A stretch of DNA of 64,000 nt from NCBI RefSeq assembly GCF_013409645.1, contig NZ_JACCBG010000001.1, positions 4,152,001 to 4,216,000 on the forward strand. Direction: 5' to 3'. The position numbers were made by a program, and so were the translations under genes. The DNA is from Nocardioides panaciterrulae (lineage in GTDB: Bacteria > Actinomycetota > Actinomycetes > Propionibacteriales > Nocardioidaceae). Shown here piece by piece: positions 1 through 8,547 of this stretch. The notes beneath the pieces were generated by a model, which worked only from the letters and a program-made list of their open reading frames with translations, made no database searches and was not told where the DNA came from. Position 1 is the first letter of the stretch. Each line of letters starts with the position of its first letter.

Positions 1-2
1 AC

Positions 3-476
3 CATGTGCGGTACGCCGGGGTGCAGGGCTTCGCCACGAACCTCGGCGGCGTGGTGACCGCGGCGTTCGCGATGCCGGCCAACATCGCGGGCGTGGCGAT
101 GCTGCAGTGCCGGATGATCGCGGGCATCGGCCACCTGCGCGGCTACGACCTCGACGACCCGCGCACCCGCAACGCGCTGCTGGCCTGCCTGCTCGGCGAG
201 GACCAGGTCGACCAGCTGGTGCGCAAGCGGCGGCTGCCGGCGCCGCCGATGGCGATCGCCACCGCCCCGACCCACGACCCCGACCTCGACCTGCTGATCT
301 CCGCCGAGGTCGCGGGCGAGCTGATCCGGCGGGTCGCCGGCAAGCGGCTGGCGACGACGGTCGGTCGCCGGGTGCCGGTGGTCGGCGGCGTCGTGGGCGC
401 GGGCGTGGATGGCTACGCGACGTGGCGGATCGGCCGCTACGCCGACCGCGAGCTCCTGCCCCGCGCCATCCGGTAG
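3..476 (+). CDS. EcsC family protein, 5' end cut by the window
   Basis: The reading frame is already open at the first base, so the true start lies outside the window and only about 157 C-terminal residues are seen. The stretch YAGVQGFATNLGG and the following alanine/glycine-rich amphipathic segments, ending in a GVVGAGVDGYATWRIGRYAD tail, match the C-terminal part of EcsC-family proteins. The biochemical role of that family is not settled; the name comes from a Bacillus ABC-transporter locus. Its 3' end overlaps the convergent sulfotransferase gene by 40 bp, so one of the two stops may be used less than annotated, but both frames look coding. Family assignment is by memory of motif style, not by search. 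Confidence 0.7.
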   Translation, partial: HVRYAGVQGFATNLGGVVTAAFAMPANIAGVAMLQCRMIAGIGHLRGYDLDDPRTRNALLACLLGEDQVDQLVRKRRLPAPPMAIATAPTHDPDLDLLISAEVAGELIRRVAGKRLATTVGRRVPVVGGVVGAGVDGYATWRIGRYADRELLPRAIR

Positions 477-1651
477 GCCCGCAGCAGCAGCCGCCCGGCC
501 CGGCCGTCCTCCAGGCGGCGCACCAGCTTCTCCCGCAGCCGGTACGACGGCCGCAGGTAGGCCCGGTCCAGCGCCTGCCGGGTCTCGTGCAGCTCCCCGG
601 CGAGCCGCGCCTCGGCCTGCCGCAGCCGGGCGTTGTCCAGCAGCAGCGCGGTGATCGCGTCCACGGCCGCCCCCGCGACCTGCTTCTCCCGCGGGTGGTC
701 GGGGTCGGCGAACCGCGGCCGCACCGGGGCCCCGGTCAGGTCGGCCAGGTCGCCGACCACGTCGTACTCCCGCTCCTTGATCTCCGCGGCCCACGCCGCG
801 GCCAGCTCCTGCGCCCACGGGTGCACGTCCGGCGGGAGGGCCAGCCGGGGCGAGCCGGTGCGCCGCGACAGGGTCTGGTGGGCGAGCAGCTCGCGGACCA
901 GCGGCCGGTAGGCCGGCGGGTCGAGGTCCTTGATCACGGCCTGGTTGACGCGGCGCAGCAGCGCGGTCTCGGGGACCCCCAGCGAGGGGTTGGCCCGCAT
1001 CGGCTCGAGGTCCAGGTCGAGGCCCTCCAGGCCCAGCGCCCGGCTGAACCGCTGCCACAGCAGCGCCCGGGGCCCACCGGGCGGCGGCACGGTGACCACG
1101 TGCAGCCGGTGCGGCGGCAGGTCGTGGCCCCAGCGGTCGAGGATGTCCGGCACCTCCTGCACGCCCCAGAACCAGGTGGCGATCGCGCCCTCCCGGCGCG
1201 GGTCGCGGATCTGCTCGAGGAACCGCGCGTAGCTCAGCGTGCGGCGGTGCTTGACGTTCTCCTGCCACTCCGCCGGGATCTGGCGGACCAGGTCGCGCAC
1301 CGAGAGCACGACGTGGATCTCCACGCCCTCGCCGTGCCCCAGCGAGGCCAGCGCGCGGCCCACCTGCGCCCGCGAGGCGGTGGCGAGGATCTCGTGGCTG
1401 ATGATCGCGGTGCCGGGCCACCGGCGCACCTGCTCGGCCAGCGCGTCCCAGGCGCCGACCGCCTCCTGCTCCAGGCCGCCCCAGGGCAGCCGCATCAGGT
1501 CCAGCGCGGCCAGGAAGTGCGCGTCGAACCGGTCCGCGGGATAGCGGATGCCGTGCCCCTCCAGCACCTCGCGGTTGCGGAACAGCACGTCCTGGAGGTA
1601 CGACGTGCCGGTCTTCGGCGTGCCCACGTGCAGCAGCACCCGCTTGCTCAC
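437..1651 (-). CDS. Sulfotransferase-like P-loop protein (copy A)
   Basis: A 404-residue protein starting MSKRVLLHVGTPKTGTSYLQ. The TPKTGTSYLQ segment is the 5'-phosphosulfate-binding loop of PAPS-dependent sulfotransferases, and the later VVLSVRDLVRQIPAEWQE resembles the 3'-phosphate-binding region (a conserved R and S in a predicted strand-helix). The C-terminal 100 residues are helical and charged and are not part of the core fold. The start is an ATG whose bases overlap the stop of the upstream unknown gene (ATGA), so the two are probably translationally coupled. It is clearly paralogous to the gene at 2825-3922: same loop, same ISHEILA and SLG(V/I)(P/A)ET motifs. The acceptor substrate is unknown. 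The 3' end overlaps the EcsC gene by 40 bp. Confidence 0.8.
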   Translation of the reverse strand: MSKRVLLHVGTPKTGTSYLQDVLFRNREVLEGHGIRYPADRFDAHFLAALDLMRLPWGGLEQEAVGAWDALAEQVRRWPGTAIISHEILATASRAQVGRALASLGHGEGVEIHVVLSVRDLVRQIPAEWQENVKHRRTLSYARFLEQIRDPRREGAIATWFWGVQEVPDILDRWGHDLPPHRLHVVTVPPPGGPRALLWQRFSRALGLEGLDLDLEPMRANPSLGVPETALLRRVNQAVIKDLDPPAYRPLVRELLAHQTLSRRTGSPRLALPPDVHPWAQELAAAWAAEIKEREYDVVGDLADLTGAPVRPRFADPDHPREKQVAGAAVDAITALLLDNARLRQAEARLAGELHETRQALDRAYLRPSYRLREKLVRRLEDGRAGRLLLRAYRMARGRSSRSA

Positions 1652-2790
1652 CGGGCCGTCACCTCATCGTCGTCCGAGTCCTCCTCGAGCAGCAGCCGCA
1701 GCGCCAGCGACAGCACCCCGGCCTCCGTCGGCCCGGCCACCCCCCCGCGCTCGCGCGGCAGCAGCGCGTCCGGGTCGCCGTGCACAGCGTAGCCAGCACG
1801 CAGCAGCCCGTCGCGCATCCGCACGGCCCGGTCGTGCACCCACGTGGCGTGACGTGCGGGCACCCCGACCGCCGGCCCCGGCTCCGCGGCCAGCCGCGGC
1901 CGCAGGGCCCGGCGCAGCAGCGCCTCGCGCTCCGCGGGCGGCACCAGCAGCCCCAGCCCGGCGGCCACCCGGCGCGCCAGGTCGGCGCCCTCGGCGGACA
2001 TCTCCGCCCGGGCGACGCTCACCCGCCGGGCCCCGAGCAGGCGGGGTGCGGCGGCCGGGTCGAGCACGACCGTGACCCGGTCCCGGCCGGTCCGCGCCGC
2101 GGCGGCCCGGGCCAGTGCGGGCAGGTCGGCCCGGGGCGGCAGCTCGTCGCGGCGCACCAGCCCGTCCAGCCAGCGCCGCCACCCGGGCCCGCCCTGCCCG
2201 AAGCAGCGGTGGGTCCAGGCGTCGGCAAGCATCAGGCCAAGGTCGGTGCCGAGCACCAGCACCGGCGCCCGACGTCCGCCCGGCGGCCGGCCGCGGCGGA
2301 CCAGCTCGGTGCGCAGCGGCACGGTGAGGGCGGGGTCGCCGCGCAGCCGGTAGCGGGTGCGCCACGGGCGCACCCAGCCCGGCGCGGGGGCCGGCGGCGC
2401 GCCGCCCGCGGGCCCGCCGGCCCGCCCCACCAGGTCCTCGGCCACCAGCAGGGCGGCCACCCGGAGCAGCTCGTCCTCGCCCAGGTCGGCGGGGTCGACC
2501 GGTGGCGGCCCGAACCGGGGTCGCTCGACCGAGCCCGCCAGCTCGAGGTCGGGCCGTCCGCGCCCGGGCGCGGACGCGGCCAGCACCCGCTCGACCAGGT
2601 GCGGCGAGGGGGCACCGGCGGCGTTGAGCCGGCGCAGCAGCTCCAGCTGCTGGGCGCCGGGCAGGTAGCGGCCGCCGGCGGGGCCGGCGCCGGTCCAGTC
2701 CCGCCACGGGGTGGTCCCGCCGTCCGCCAGGTGGGCGGCCCAACCCCAGGCCCGGCGTACGCCGGGGGTGTCCTCGCCGGGGCCGGTCAT
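1648..2790 (-). CDS. Conserved-looking protein of unknown function between two sulfotransferases
   Basis: A 380-residue protein I do not recognise. It starts with an ATG 34 bp after the stop of sulfotransferase B and ends in an ATGA overlap with sulfotransferase A. It is rich in Arg, Ala, Gly and Pro, with no signal peptide and no membrane segment. Readable pieces are APVLVLGTDLGLMLADAWTHRCFGQGG (a strand-loop-helix that could bind a nucleotide or sugar) and repeated RVTVVLDPAAAPRLLGARR-like beta/alpha units. The C-terminus ends in an acidic EEDSDDDE run. Its position between two paralogous PAPS-type transferases suggests a partner in the same modification, perhaps generating or binding the acceptor. 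That is inference from context only. Confidence 0.6.
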   Translation of the reverse strand: MTGPGEDTPGVRRAWGWAAHLADGGTTPWRDWTGAGPAGGRYLPGAQQLELLRRLNAAGAPSPHLVERVLAASAPGRGRPDLELAGSVERPRFGPPPVDPADLGEDELLRVAALLVAEDLVGRAGGPAGGAPPAPAPGWVRPWRTRYRLRGDPALTVPLRTELVRRGRPPGGRRAPVLVLGTDLGLMLADAWTHRCFGQGGPGWRRWLDGLVRRDELPPRADLPALARAAAARTGRDRVTVVLDPAAAPRLLGARRVSVARAEMSAEGADLARRVAAGLGLLVPPAEREALLRRALRPRLAAEPGPAVGVPARHATWVHDRAVRMRDGLLRAGYAVHGDPDALLPRERGGVAGPTEAGVLSLALRLLLEEDSDDDEVTAR

Positions 2791-2824
2791 CGGCGGGCCG
2801 CCGGGGGGACGCGGCCGCGCCCGG

Positions 2825-3922
2825 TCACGACTGCCGCAGGCGCTGCGCCTGCGCCCGCATCCGCCGCACCAGCTGCCGCTCGGGGTCGGGCCGGCTGGCG
2901 GCCTCCTGGGTCATCGCGGCCAGCGCGTCGAGCGCGGCCCGCAGCTGCTTCTTCGCCGCCACCCGGTCGGGGTTGCGCCAGCGCTCGGTCTCCGCGGGGC
3001 GCACCGGCCGCAGGTCCTCGAGGTCGCCGACCACGTCGACACCGCTGCCGTCGATCCAGTCGATCCAGCGCTGCGCCTCGTCCTCGGCCCAGTCGAAGCG
3101 CTCGGGGGGCAGCCGCACCGGCGGGGAGGAGCGGCGGACCAGCTGGTCCTGGGCGAGCAGCTGCCGGATCAGCTCGTCGTACTCCGCCTCGCGACGGGTG
3201 GCGCGCTTGATCCGCCGGTTGAGCTGCCGGACCACCTGGGTCTCGGCGATGCCCAGGGACCGGTTGGCGCGGTCGCTGTCCTGCGGGGCCCAGGCCGGGT
3301 CGACGCCGGTGGCGCGGCAGAAGCGCTCCCACAGCGAGTCGCCCCGGCTGCCCGGGGCGGGGACGGTCAGCACGTGCACCCGCTCGGGGGGCAGCTCGGC
3401 ACCCCAGGTGCCGAGCACGGCGGGCAGGTCGAAGGCGCGCTGGAACCAGGTGCGACCGCGCTCGGAGCGGTTGAGGAACTTCCGGTAGGACCACTTGCGG
3501 CCCTGCTTGACGCTCTCCTGCCAGGCGGCCGGCAGCTGCCGGGCCAGGTCCCGGGCGGAGTAGAGCACGTGCACCTCGGTGTCGCCTCCCGCGCCCAGGT
3601 CGGCCATCGCCCGGGCCACCGCCTCGGGCGCGGCCGGCGCGAGGATCTCGTGGCTGATGAGCACGGTCCCGGAACGGCGCCGGACCTTCTTCACCAGCGC
3701 CTCCCAGGCGCCCGCGGCGTGACCGGGGGCGCCGCCCCAGTCCTGGCCGAGCAGGTCGAGCGCCGCCCGGAACTGGGACAGCGCGGGGCTGACCAGCGGC
3801 GAGCCGGTCGGCACGTGCACGCCGTGGTCGGCGAGCGAGCGCGCGTTCAACCCGATCCGGTCCTGCAGGTAGGTCGTCCCGGTCTTGGGGGCACCGACGT
3901 GCAGGTAGACGAGCCGGCTCAT
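2825..3922 (-). CDS. Sulfotransferase-like P-loop protein (copy B)
   Basis: A 365-residue protein starting MSRLVYLHVGAPKTGTTYLQ, with the PAPS 5'-phosphosulfate loop APKTGTTYLQ at residues 10-19 and the YSARDLARQLPAAWQE motif near residue 125. I chose the ATG at 3922 because it overlaps the TGA of the HMG-CoA lyase gene (ATGA) and places the P-loop at the expected distance from the N-terminus; a longer reading would run into the lyase frame. It shares ISHEILAPA, the NRSLGIAETQVVRQLN segment and the basic C-terminus with copy A, so they arose by duplication. Cytosolic: no signal or membrane segment. The acceptor is unknown. Confidence 0.8.
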   Translation of the reverse strand: MSRLVYLHVGAPKTGTTYLQDRIGLNARSLADHGVHVPTGSPLVSPALSQFRAALDLLGQDWGGAPGHAAGAWEALVKKVRRRSGTVLISHEILAPAAPEAVARAMADLGAGGDTEVHVLYSARDLARQLPAAWQESVKQGRKWSYRKFLNRSERGRTWFQRAFDLPAVLGTWGAELPPERVHVLTVPAPGSRGDSLWERFCRATGVDPAWAPQDSDRANRSLGIAETQVVRQLNRRIKRATRREAEYDELIRQLLAQDQLVRRSSPPVRLPPERFDWAEDEAQRWIDWIDGSGVDVVGDLEDLRPVRPAETERWRNPDRVAAKKQLRAALDALAAMTQEAASRPDPERQLVRRMRAQAQRLRQS

Positions 3923-4902
3923 GCGCCAGATTGTGCCGCACCACCTGCGGCGTCCCCCGCACTGGCCGGGGCGAGCGCGCGCACCACCGCCGAGGGACTG
4001 GGGCGACCGAGGTGCCCCGCCATCCAGACGCTGGCGGCGGCCACCTCCTCGAGCTCGACCCCGGTCTCGATGCCCAGGCCGCGCAGCATCCACACGAGGT
4101 CCTCGGTGGCCAGGTTGCCGGTGGCGCTCTTCGCGTACGGGCAGCCGCCGAGCCCGCCGGCGCTGGCGTCGTACGTCGTGATCCCGGACTGCAGGGCCGC
4201 GTAGGTGTTGGCCAGCGCCTGGCCGTAGGTGTCGTGGAAGTGCATGGCGAGCTGGTCGGTGCCCATGCCGGCCTCCACGAACGCCCGGACCAGCGCGGAA
4301 ACGTGGCCCGCGGTGCCGACCCCGATCGTGTCGCCGAGGCTGAGCTGGCTGGCGCCGAGGTCGAAGAGCCGCTTGCCGACCTCGACGACCTGGGCGACCG
4401 GGACCGGCCCCTCCCACGGGTCGCCGAAGCACATGCTGACGTAGGCGCGGACGTCCAGGCCGTGCTCGCGGGCGCGGCGCACGGTCGGCTCGAACATCGC
4501 GAACTGCTCGTCGAGGCTGCGGTTGAGGTTCTTCTGCGCGAACGTCTCGGTGGCCGAGCCGAAGATCGCGATGTGCCGCACGCCCAGCTCGAGCGCCCGG
4601 TCGAGGCCGCGCTCGTTGGGCACCAGCACCGGGCAGTCGCGGCCGGCGGCGCCCAGCAGGCCCATCAGCTCGGCCGCGTCGGCCAGCTGGGGCACCCAGC
4701 GCGGGTGCACGAAGCTGGTGGCCTCGACGACCGGCAGGCCGGCGGCCAGCAGCCGGCGGACGAACTCGGCCTTGACCTCGGTCGGGACCAGCGCCTTCTC
4801 GTTCTGCAGCCCGTCGCGCGGGCCGACCTCGTAGATCGTCACCCGCTCGGGCATCGACGCGACCGGCGTGACGGTGGCCGGGACCACGGTGGGGGTGCGC
4901 AT
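3919..4902 (-). CDS. Hydroxymethylglutaryl-CoA lyase
   Basis: A 327-residue TIM-barrel enzyme that cleaves HMG-CoA to acetoacetate and acetyl-CoA, the last step of leucine breakdown. Seen directly: VTIYEVGPRDGLQNE near residue 22 (catalytic Arg-Asp and metal site), the HFHDTYGQ metal-binding histidines near residue 217, and the family signature GGLGGCPYAKSATGN with its catalytic cysteine near residue 252. Length is normal for the family. It follows the carboxylase alpha subunit by 40 bp, and its stop overlaps the start of sulfotransferase B. The preceding carboxylase pair would make its substrate precursor (3-methylglutaconyl-CoA), which supports the leucine assignment over other DRE-TIM lyases. 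An enoyl-CoA hydratase for the intermediate step is not in the window. Confidence 0.92.
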   Translation of the reverse strand: MRTPTVVPATVTPVASMPERVTIYEVGPRDGLQNEKALVPTEVKAEFVRRLLAAGLPVVEATSFVHPRWVPQLADAAELMGLLGAAGRDCPVLVPNERGLDRALELGVRHIAIFGSATETFAQKNLNRSLDEQFAMFEPTVRRAREHGLDVRAYVSMCFGDPWEGPVPVAQVVEVGKRLFDLGASQLSLGDTIGVGTAGHVSALVRAFVEAGMGTDQLAMHFHDTYGQALANTYAALQSGITTYDASAGGLGGCPYAKSATGNLATEDLVWMLRGLGIETGVELEEVAAASVWMAGHLGRPSPSAVVRALAPASAGDAAGGAAQSGA

Positions 4903-4942
4903 CAGGCCTCTCCTCGGGGCTCGCGGGGGGTGCTGGGCGGCG

Positions 4943-6892
4943 TCATCCGGCCGCCTGCTGCTCCAGCGGCGCGACCAGGAACAGCCGGGCGCCGAGCGCG
5001 ACCTGGTCGCCGACGCCGGCCCCGACCTCGGTGACCGTGCCGGCGAACGGCGCCTTGAGCGCGAGCTCCATCTTCATCGCCTCCAGCGCGCCGAGCACCT
5101 CGCCCTCGGCGACGTCCTGCCCCTGCTCCACGCGCACGTCGAGCACGGTGCCGGGCATCGGCGCCAGGATCGCGCCGTCGCTGAGGTCGAGGGCGTGGTC
5201 GCCGAAGACGTCGGGACGCTCGAAGACGAAGCGGTGCCCCCGGTGCACGACCTCGACGGCGTGGGCGCCGACGTCCACGACCGCCCGGTGCCGGGTGCCG
5301 TCGACGCCGAGCACCACCGTGTGCTGCTCGGCGGAGAACTGCTGCACGGCGACCGGGCCGTCCCCGGCGTCGACCAGGCCGCGGGCCCGGTCCACGCGCA
5401 CCGGCCGGTCGAGCTCCACCAGCACCGGAGCGGGCTCGGCGCCGAGCCGCCAGCCGTCGGCGCGGAACGGGTCCCCGCCGCCGGCGTCCTGGGTCCAGAC
5501 GAACGCCGCGGTCCACGCCGCGATCACCCGGGCCGTCTCCGGCGACGGCTCGGCGACCTGGTGCCGGTCCAGCCAGGCGGTGTCGATGGTGGCGTCGCGG
5601 AACTCTTCGCCGGCGGCCAGCGCGCGCAGGAAGCCGACGTTGGTGGTCAGCCCCAGGATCGCGGTGTCGTCGAGGGCGGCGACCAGCGCCTTGCGGGCCG
5701 ACTCGCGGTCCGGGCCGCGGGCGATGACCTTGCCGAGCATCGGGTCGTAGGCCGTGCTCACGACCTGGCCGCTCTCCAGGGCCGCGTCCACCCGGGCGGC
5801 GGCCGGCCAGCGGACCAGCACGGCGGTGCCCGCCTGGGGCAGGAACCCGTGGAAGGAGTCCTCGGCGTAGACGCGGGCCTCGATGGCGTGCCCGGCCAGG
5901 CCGAGGTCGGCCTGGGTGAACGGCAGCGGCTCGCCCGAGGCGATCCGCAGCTGCAGCTGCACGAGGTCGACGTGCTCGCCGGCGGTCCCGGTCGCGCGTT
6001 GCTGGGGGCCGGCGCACACCACGACCGACTCGGTGACCGGGTGCTCGACCTGCAGCCGGGTGTTCATCTCCAGGAAGTAGGCCTCCCCGGTGGCCTCGTC
6101 GAGCAGGAACTCCACGGTGCCGGCGTTCTCGTAGCCCACCTCGGTCGCGAGCGCGACGGCCGCGGAGGTGACCGCGCGGCGGGTCTCCTCGGTGATCGTC
6201 GGCGCCGGCGCCTCCTCCAGCACCTTCTGGTGGCGGCGCTGGGTGGAGCAGTCGCGCTCGAAGAGGTGCACGACCCGGCCGTGGCCGTCGGCGAGCACCT
6301 GCACCTCGATGTGCCGGCCGCGCTCGACGTACTTCTCCACCAGCAGCGTGTCGTCGCCGAACGCGCTGGCGGCCTCGCGGCCCGCGGCGGCCACGGCCTC
6401 GGCGAAGTCGCCGGGCTCCCGGACCACCCGCATGCCCTTGCCGCCGCCACCGGCGGCGGCCTTGACCAGCACCGGGAACCGCATGTCCTCGACCGGGTCG
6501 TCCAGGGCGTACGACGGCACCACGGGCACGCCGGCCTTGACGGCGATCTCGCGGGCCGCGTCCTTGCGACCCATCTGCTCCATCACCCGGGCGGACGGGC
6601 CGACCAGCACGAGCCCGGCGTCCTCCACGGCCTGCGCGAACGCGGCCCGCTCGGAGAGGAACCCGTAGCCCGGGTGGATGGCGGCGGCCCCGGAAACCCG
6701 GGCGGCCGCCACCACCGCCTCGATGTCGAGGTAGCTCTCGACCCGCACCGCGTCGTCGGCCGCCCGCACGTGCGGGGCCTCCCTGTCGAGGTCGGAGTGG
6801 ATCGCGATGCTGCGCACCCCGAGCGCCCGGCAGGCGCGGATGACCCGCAGCGCGATCTCGCCGCGGTTGGCGATCAGGACGGACTCGAGCAT
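4943..6892 (-). CDS. Acyl-CoA carboxylase alpha subunit (biotin carboxylase + BCCP), likely methylcrotonyl-CoA
   Basis: A 649-residue biotin-dependent carboxylase subunit. The N-terminal biotin carboxylase domain starts MLESVLIANRGEIALRVIRA; the glycine-rich ATP-grasp loop KAAAGGGGKGM lies near residue 150, and the catalytic EMNTRLQVEHPVTE near residue 275. The C-terminal biotinyl domain carries EAMKMEL, with the biotinylated lysine about 40 residues from the end. Unusual: between VTE and DLVQLQLRIA there are about 20 residues where related enzymes usually have about five, an insertion of roughly 15 residues that includes a Cys. The start codon lies 8 bp after the stop of the carboxyltransferase gene. 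Together with that gene and HMG-CoA lyase it forms a leucine-catabolic unit; propionyl/acetyl-CoA specificity cannot be excluded from sequence alone. Confidence 0.9.
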   Translation of the reverse strand: MLESVLIANRGEIALRVIRACRALGVRSIAIHSDLDREAPHVRAADDAVRVESYLDIEAVVAAARVSGAAAIHPGYGFLSERAAFAQAVEDAGLVLVGPSARVMEQMGRKDAAREIAVKAGVPVVPSYALDDPVEDMRFPVLVKAAAGGGGKGMRVVREPGDFAEAVAAAGREAASAFGDDTLLVEKYVERGRHIEVQVLADGHGRVVHLFERDCSTQRRHQKVLEEAPAPTITEETRRAVTSAAVALATEVGYENAGTVEFLLDEATGEAYFLEMNTRLQVEHPVTESVVVCAGPQQRATGTAGEHVDLVQLQLRIASGEPLPFTQADLGLAGHAIEARVYAEDSFHGFLPQAGTAVLVRWPAAARVDAALESGQVVSTAYDPMLGKVIARGPDRESARKALVAALDDTAILGLTTNVGFLRALAAGEEFRDATIDTAWLDRHQVAEPSPETARVIAAWTAAFVWTQDAGGGDPFRADGWRLGAEPAPVLVELDRPVRVDRARGLVDAGDGPVAVQQFSAEQHTVVLGVDGTRHRAVVDVGAHAVEVVHRGHRFVFERPDVFGDHALDLSDGAILAPMPGTVLDVRVEQGQDVAEGEVLGALEAMKMELALKAPFAGTVTEVGAGVGDQVALGARLFLVAPLEQQAAG

Positions 6893-6900
6893 GGGTGAAC

Positions 6901-8472
6901 TCACATTCTGAAGATGCCGTAGGACGGCTCGGGGACCGGCGCGTTGGCGGCGGCGGCCAGCCCCATGCCGAGCACCCGTCGGGTGTCGGCGGGGTCGATC
7001 ACGCCGTCGTCCCACAGCCGTGCGGTGGAGTAGTACGGCGAGCCCTGGTGCTCGTACTGGTCCCGGAGCGGGGCCTTGAACGACTCCTCGTCCTCGGCGG
7101 ACCACTGCTCGCCGCGCGCCTCCAGCCCGTCGCGACGGACCGTGGCCAGCACGCTGGCGGCCTGCTCGCCGCCCATCACCGAGATCCGGGCGTTGGGCCA
7201 CATCCACAAGAACCGGGGGTCGTAGGCGCGCCCGCACATGCCGTAGTTGCCGGCGCCGAACGAGCCGCCGATCACCACGGTGAACTTCGGCACCACCGAG
7301 CAGGCGACCGCGGTGACCAGTTTGGCGCCGTCCCGGGCGATGCCGCGGTTCTCGTACTCGCGGCCGACCATGAAGCCGGTGATGTTCTGCAGGAACACCA
7401 GCGGCACGCCGCGCTGGTTGCACAGCTCGATGAAGTGGGCGCCCTTGAGCGCGGACTCGCTGAACAGGATGCCGTTGTTGGCCACGATGCCGACCGGGTA
7501 GCCGTGGATCCGGGCGAAGCCGCAGACCAGCGTCTCGCCGTAGAGCTTCTTGAACTCGTGGAACCGGCTGGCGTCGACCACGCGGCGGATCACCTCGCGC
7601 ACGTCGTACGGCGTGCGGGTGTCGGCCGGCACCACGTCGTACAGGGTCTCGGGATCCTCGTGGGGCTCCTCCACCTCGTGCTGCGGGAAGCCCGCGGCGG
7701 TGGGCCGCTCGAAGGTGGCCACGATGCTGCGCACGATCGCCAGCGCGTGCGCGTCGTCCTCGGCCAGGTGGTCGACCACGCCGGAGGTGCGGGCGTGCAC
7801 GTCGCCGCCGCCGAGCTCCTCGGCGGTGACCACCTCGCCGGTGGCGGCCTTCACCAGCGGCGGGCCGCCGAGGAAGATCGTGCCCTGCTCCTTGACGATC
7901 ACGGTCTCGTCCGACATCGCCGGCACGTAGGCGCCACCGGCGGTGCACGAGCCCATCACGCTGGCGATCTGCGGGATGCCGCGCGCGGAGAGGTTGGCCT
8001 GGTTGAAGAAGATCCGCCCGAAGTGCTCGCGGTCCGGGAACACCTCGTCCTGCATCGGCAGGAACGCCCCGCCGGAGTCCACCAGGTAGAGGCAGGGCAG
8101 GTTGTTCTCGGCGGCCACGGCCTGCGCCCGCAGGTGCTTCTTGACCGTCATCGGGTAGTAGGTGCCGCCCTTGACCGTCGCGTCGTTGGCCACCACCACG
8201 CACTCGCGGCCGCTCACCCGGCCGACGCCGGTGACGATGCCGGCGCTGGGGACGGCCTCCTCGCCGTCCTTGGCGCCGTACATCCCGGTCGCGGCCAGCG
8301 GACTGAGCTCGAGGAACGGGCTGCCCGGGTCCAGCAGCCGGTCGACCCGGTCGCGGACCAGCAGCTTGCCCCGGTCGGTGTGCTTGGTGCGCGCGCTCTC
8401 GCTGCCGCCGCGTCGCGCGAGGGCCAGCCGGTCGCGCAGCTCGTCGACGAGCGCCTTCATCTCATGAGCCAC
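6901..8472 (-). CDS. Acyl-CoA carboxylase beta subunit (carboxyltransferase), likely methylcrotonyl-CoA
   Basis: A 523-residue crotonase-fold carboxyltransferase that moves CO2 from carboxybiotin to the acyl-CoA. Evidence: the N-terminal half has VANDATVKGGTYYPMTVKKHLRAQ, NLPCLYLVDSGGAFLP and SVMGSCTAGGAYVPAMSD (oxyanion glycine pair); the C-terminal half has FLQNITGFMVGREYENRGIARDGAKLV and GGSFGAGNYGMCGRAYDPRFLW. The GREYE and HARTSGVVDH forms are closer to methylcrotonyl-CoA (LiuB/AccD1-like) than to propionyl-CoA carboxylase sequences. First gene of the operon. Two starts are possible: GTG at 8472 or ATG at 8460. The promoter at 8490 and beyond would put the transcript start close to the GTG, so translation may be leaderless. 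Confidence 0.9.
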   Translation of the reverse strand: MAHEMKALVDELRDRLALARRGGSESARTKHTDRGKLLVRDRVDRLLDPGSPFLELSPLAATGMYGAKDGEEAVPSAGIVTGVGRVSGRECVVVANDATVKGGTYYPMTVKKHLRAQAVAAENNLPCLYLVDSGGAFLPMQDEVFPDREHFGRIFFNQANLSARGIPQIASVMGSCTAGGAYVPAMSDETVIVKEQGTIFLGGPPLVKAATGEVVTAEELGGGDVHARTSGVVDHLAEDDAHALAIVRSIVATFERPTAAGFPQHEVEEPHEDPETLYDVVPADTRTPYDVREVIRRVVDASRFHEFKKLYGETLVCGFARIHGYPVGIVANNGILFSESALKGAHFIELCNQRGVPLVFLQNITGFMVGREYENRGIARDGAKLVTAVACSVVPKFTVVIGGSFGAGNYGMCGRAYDPRFLWMWPNARISVMGGEQAASVLATVRRDGLEARGEQWSAEDEESFKAPLRDQYEHQGSPYYSTARLWDDGVIDPADTRRVLGMGLAAAANAPVPEPSYGIFRM

Positions 8473-8474
8473 AG

Positions 8475-8513
8475 ACCTAGGTTAGCGATCGTTAACCCCG
8501 CCGTAAATGCGGT
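8475..8513 (-). promoter_or_regulatory. Promoter and TetR-type operator of the carboxylase operon
   Basis: Read leftward, TTTACG and TAACCT are separated by 17 bp, a plausible sigma-70-type -35/-10 pair. The spacer and -10 box contain the palindrome GTTAACGATCGCTAAC (8481-8496). The same 16-mer with one central change stands in front of the TetR gene at 11982. A repressor bound here would block RNA polymerase directly. Operator function is inference. Confidence 0.7.
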
Positions 8514-8547
8514 GCCCCCGGCGCGGCCCCGCTGGGAGGCTGCCGCC

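Noticed and set aside
107..1792. Long open frame opposite the first sulfotransferase
   Set aside because: It is a GC-driven shadow of the minus-strand sulfotransferase and EcsC genes, with Arg/Pro-rich composition and no motifs.
4868..6898. Long rightward frame antisense to the biotin carboxylase
   Set aside because: Rich in His/Gly/Arg words typical of antisense GC frames; the minus-strand frame holds clear carboxylase motifs.
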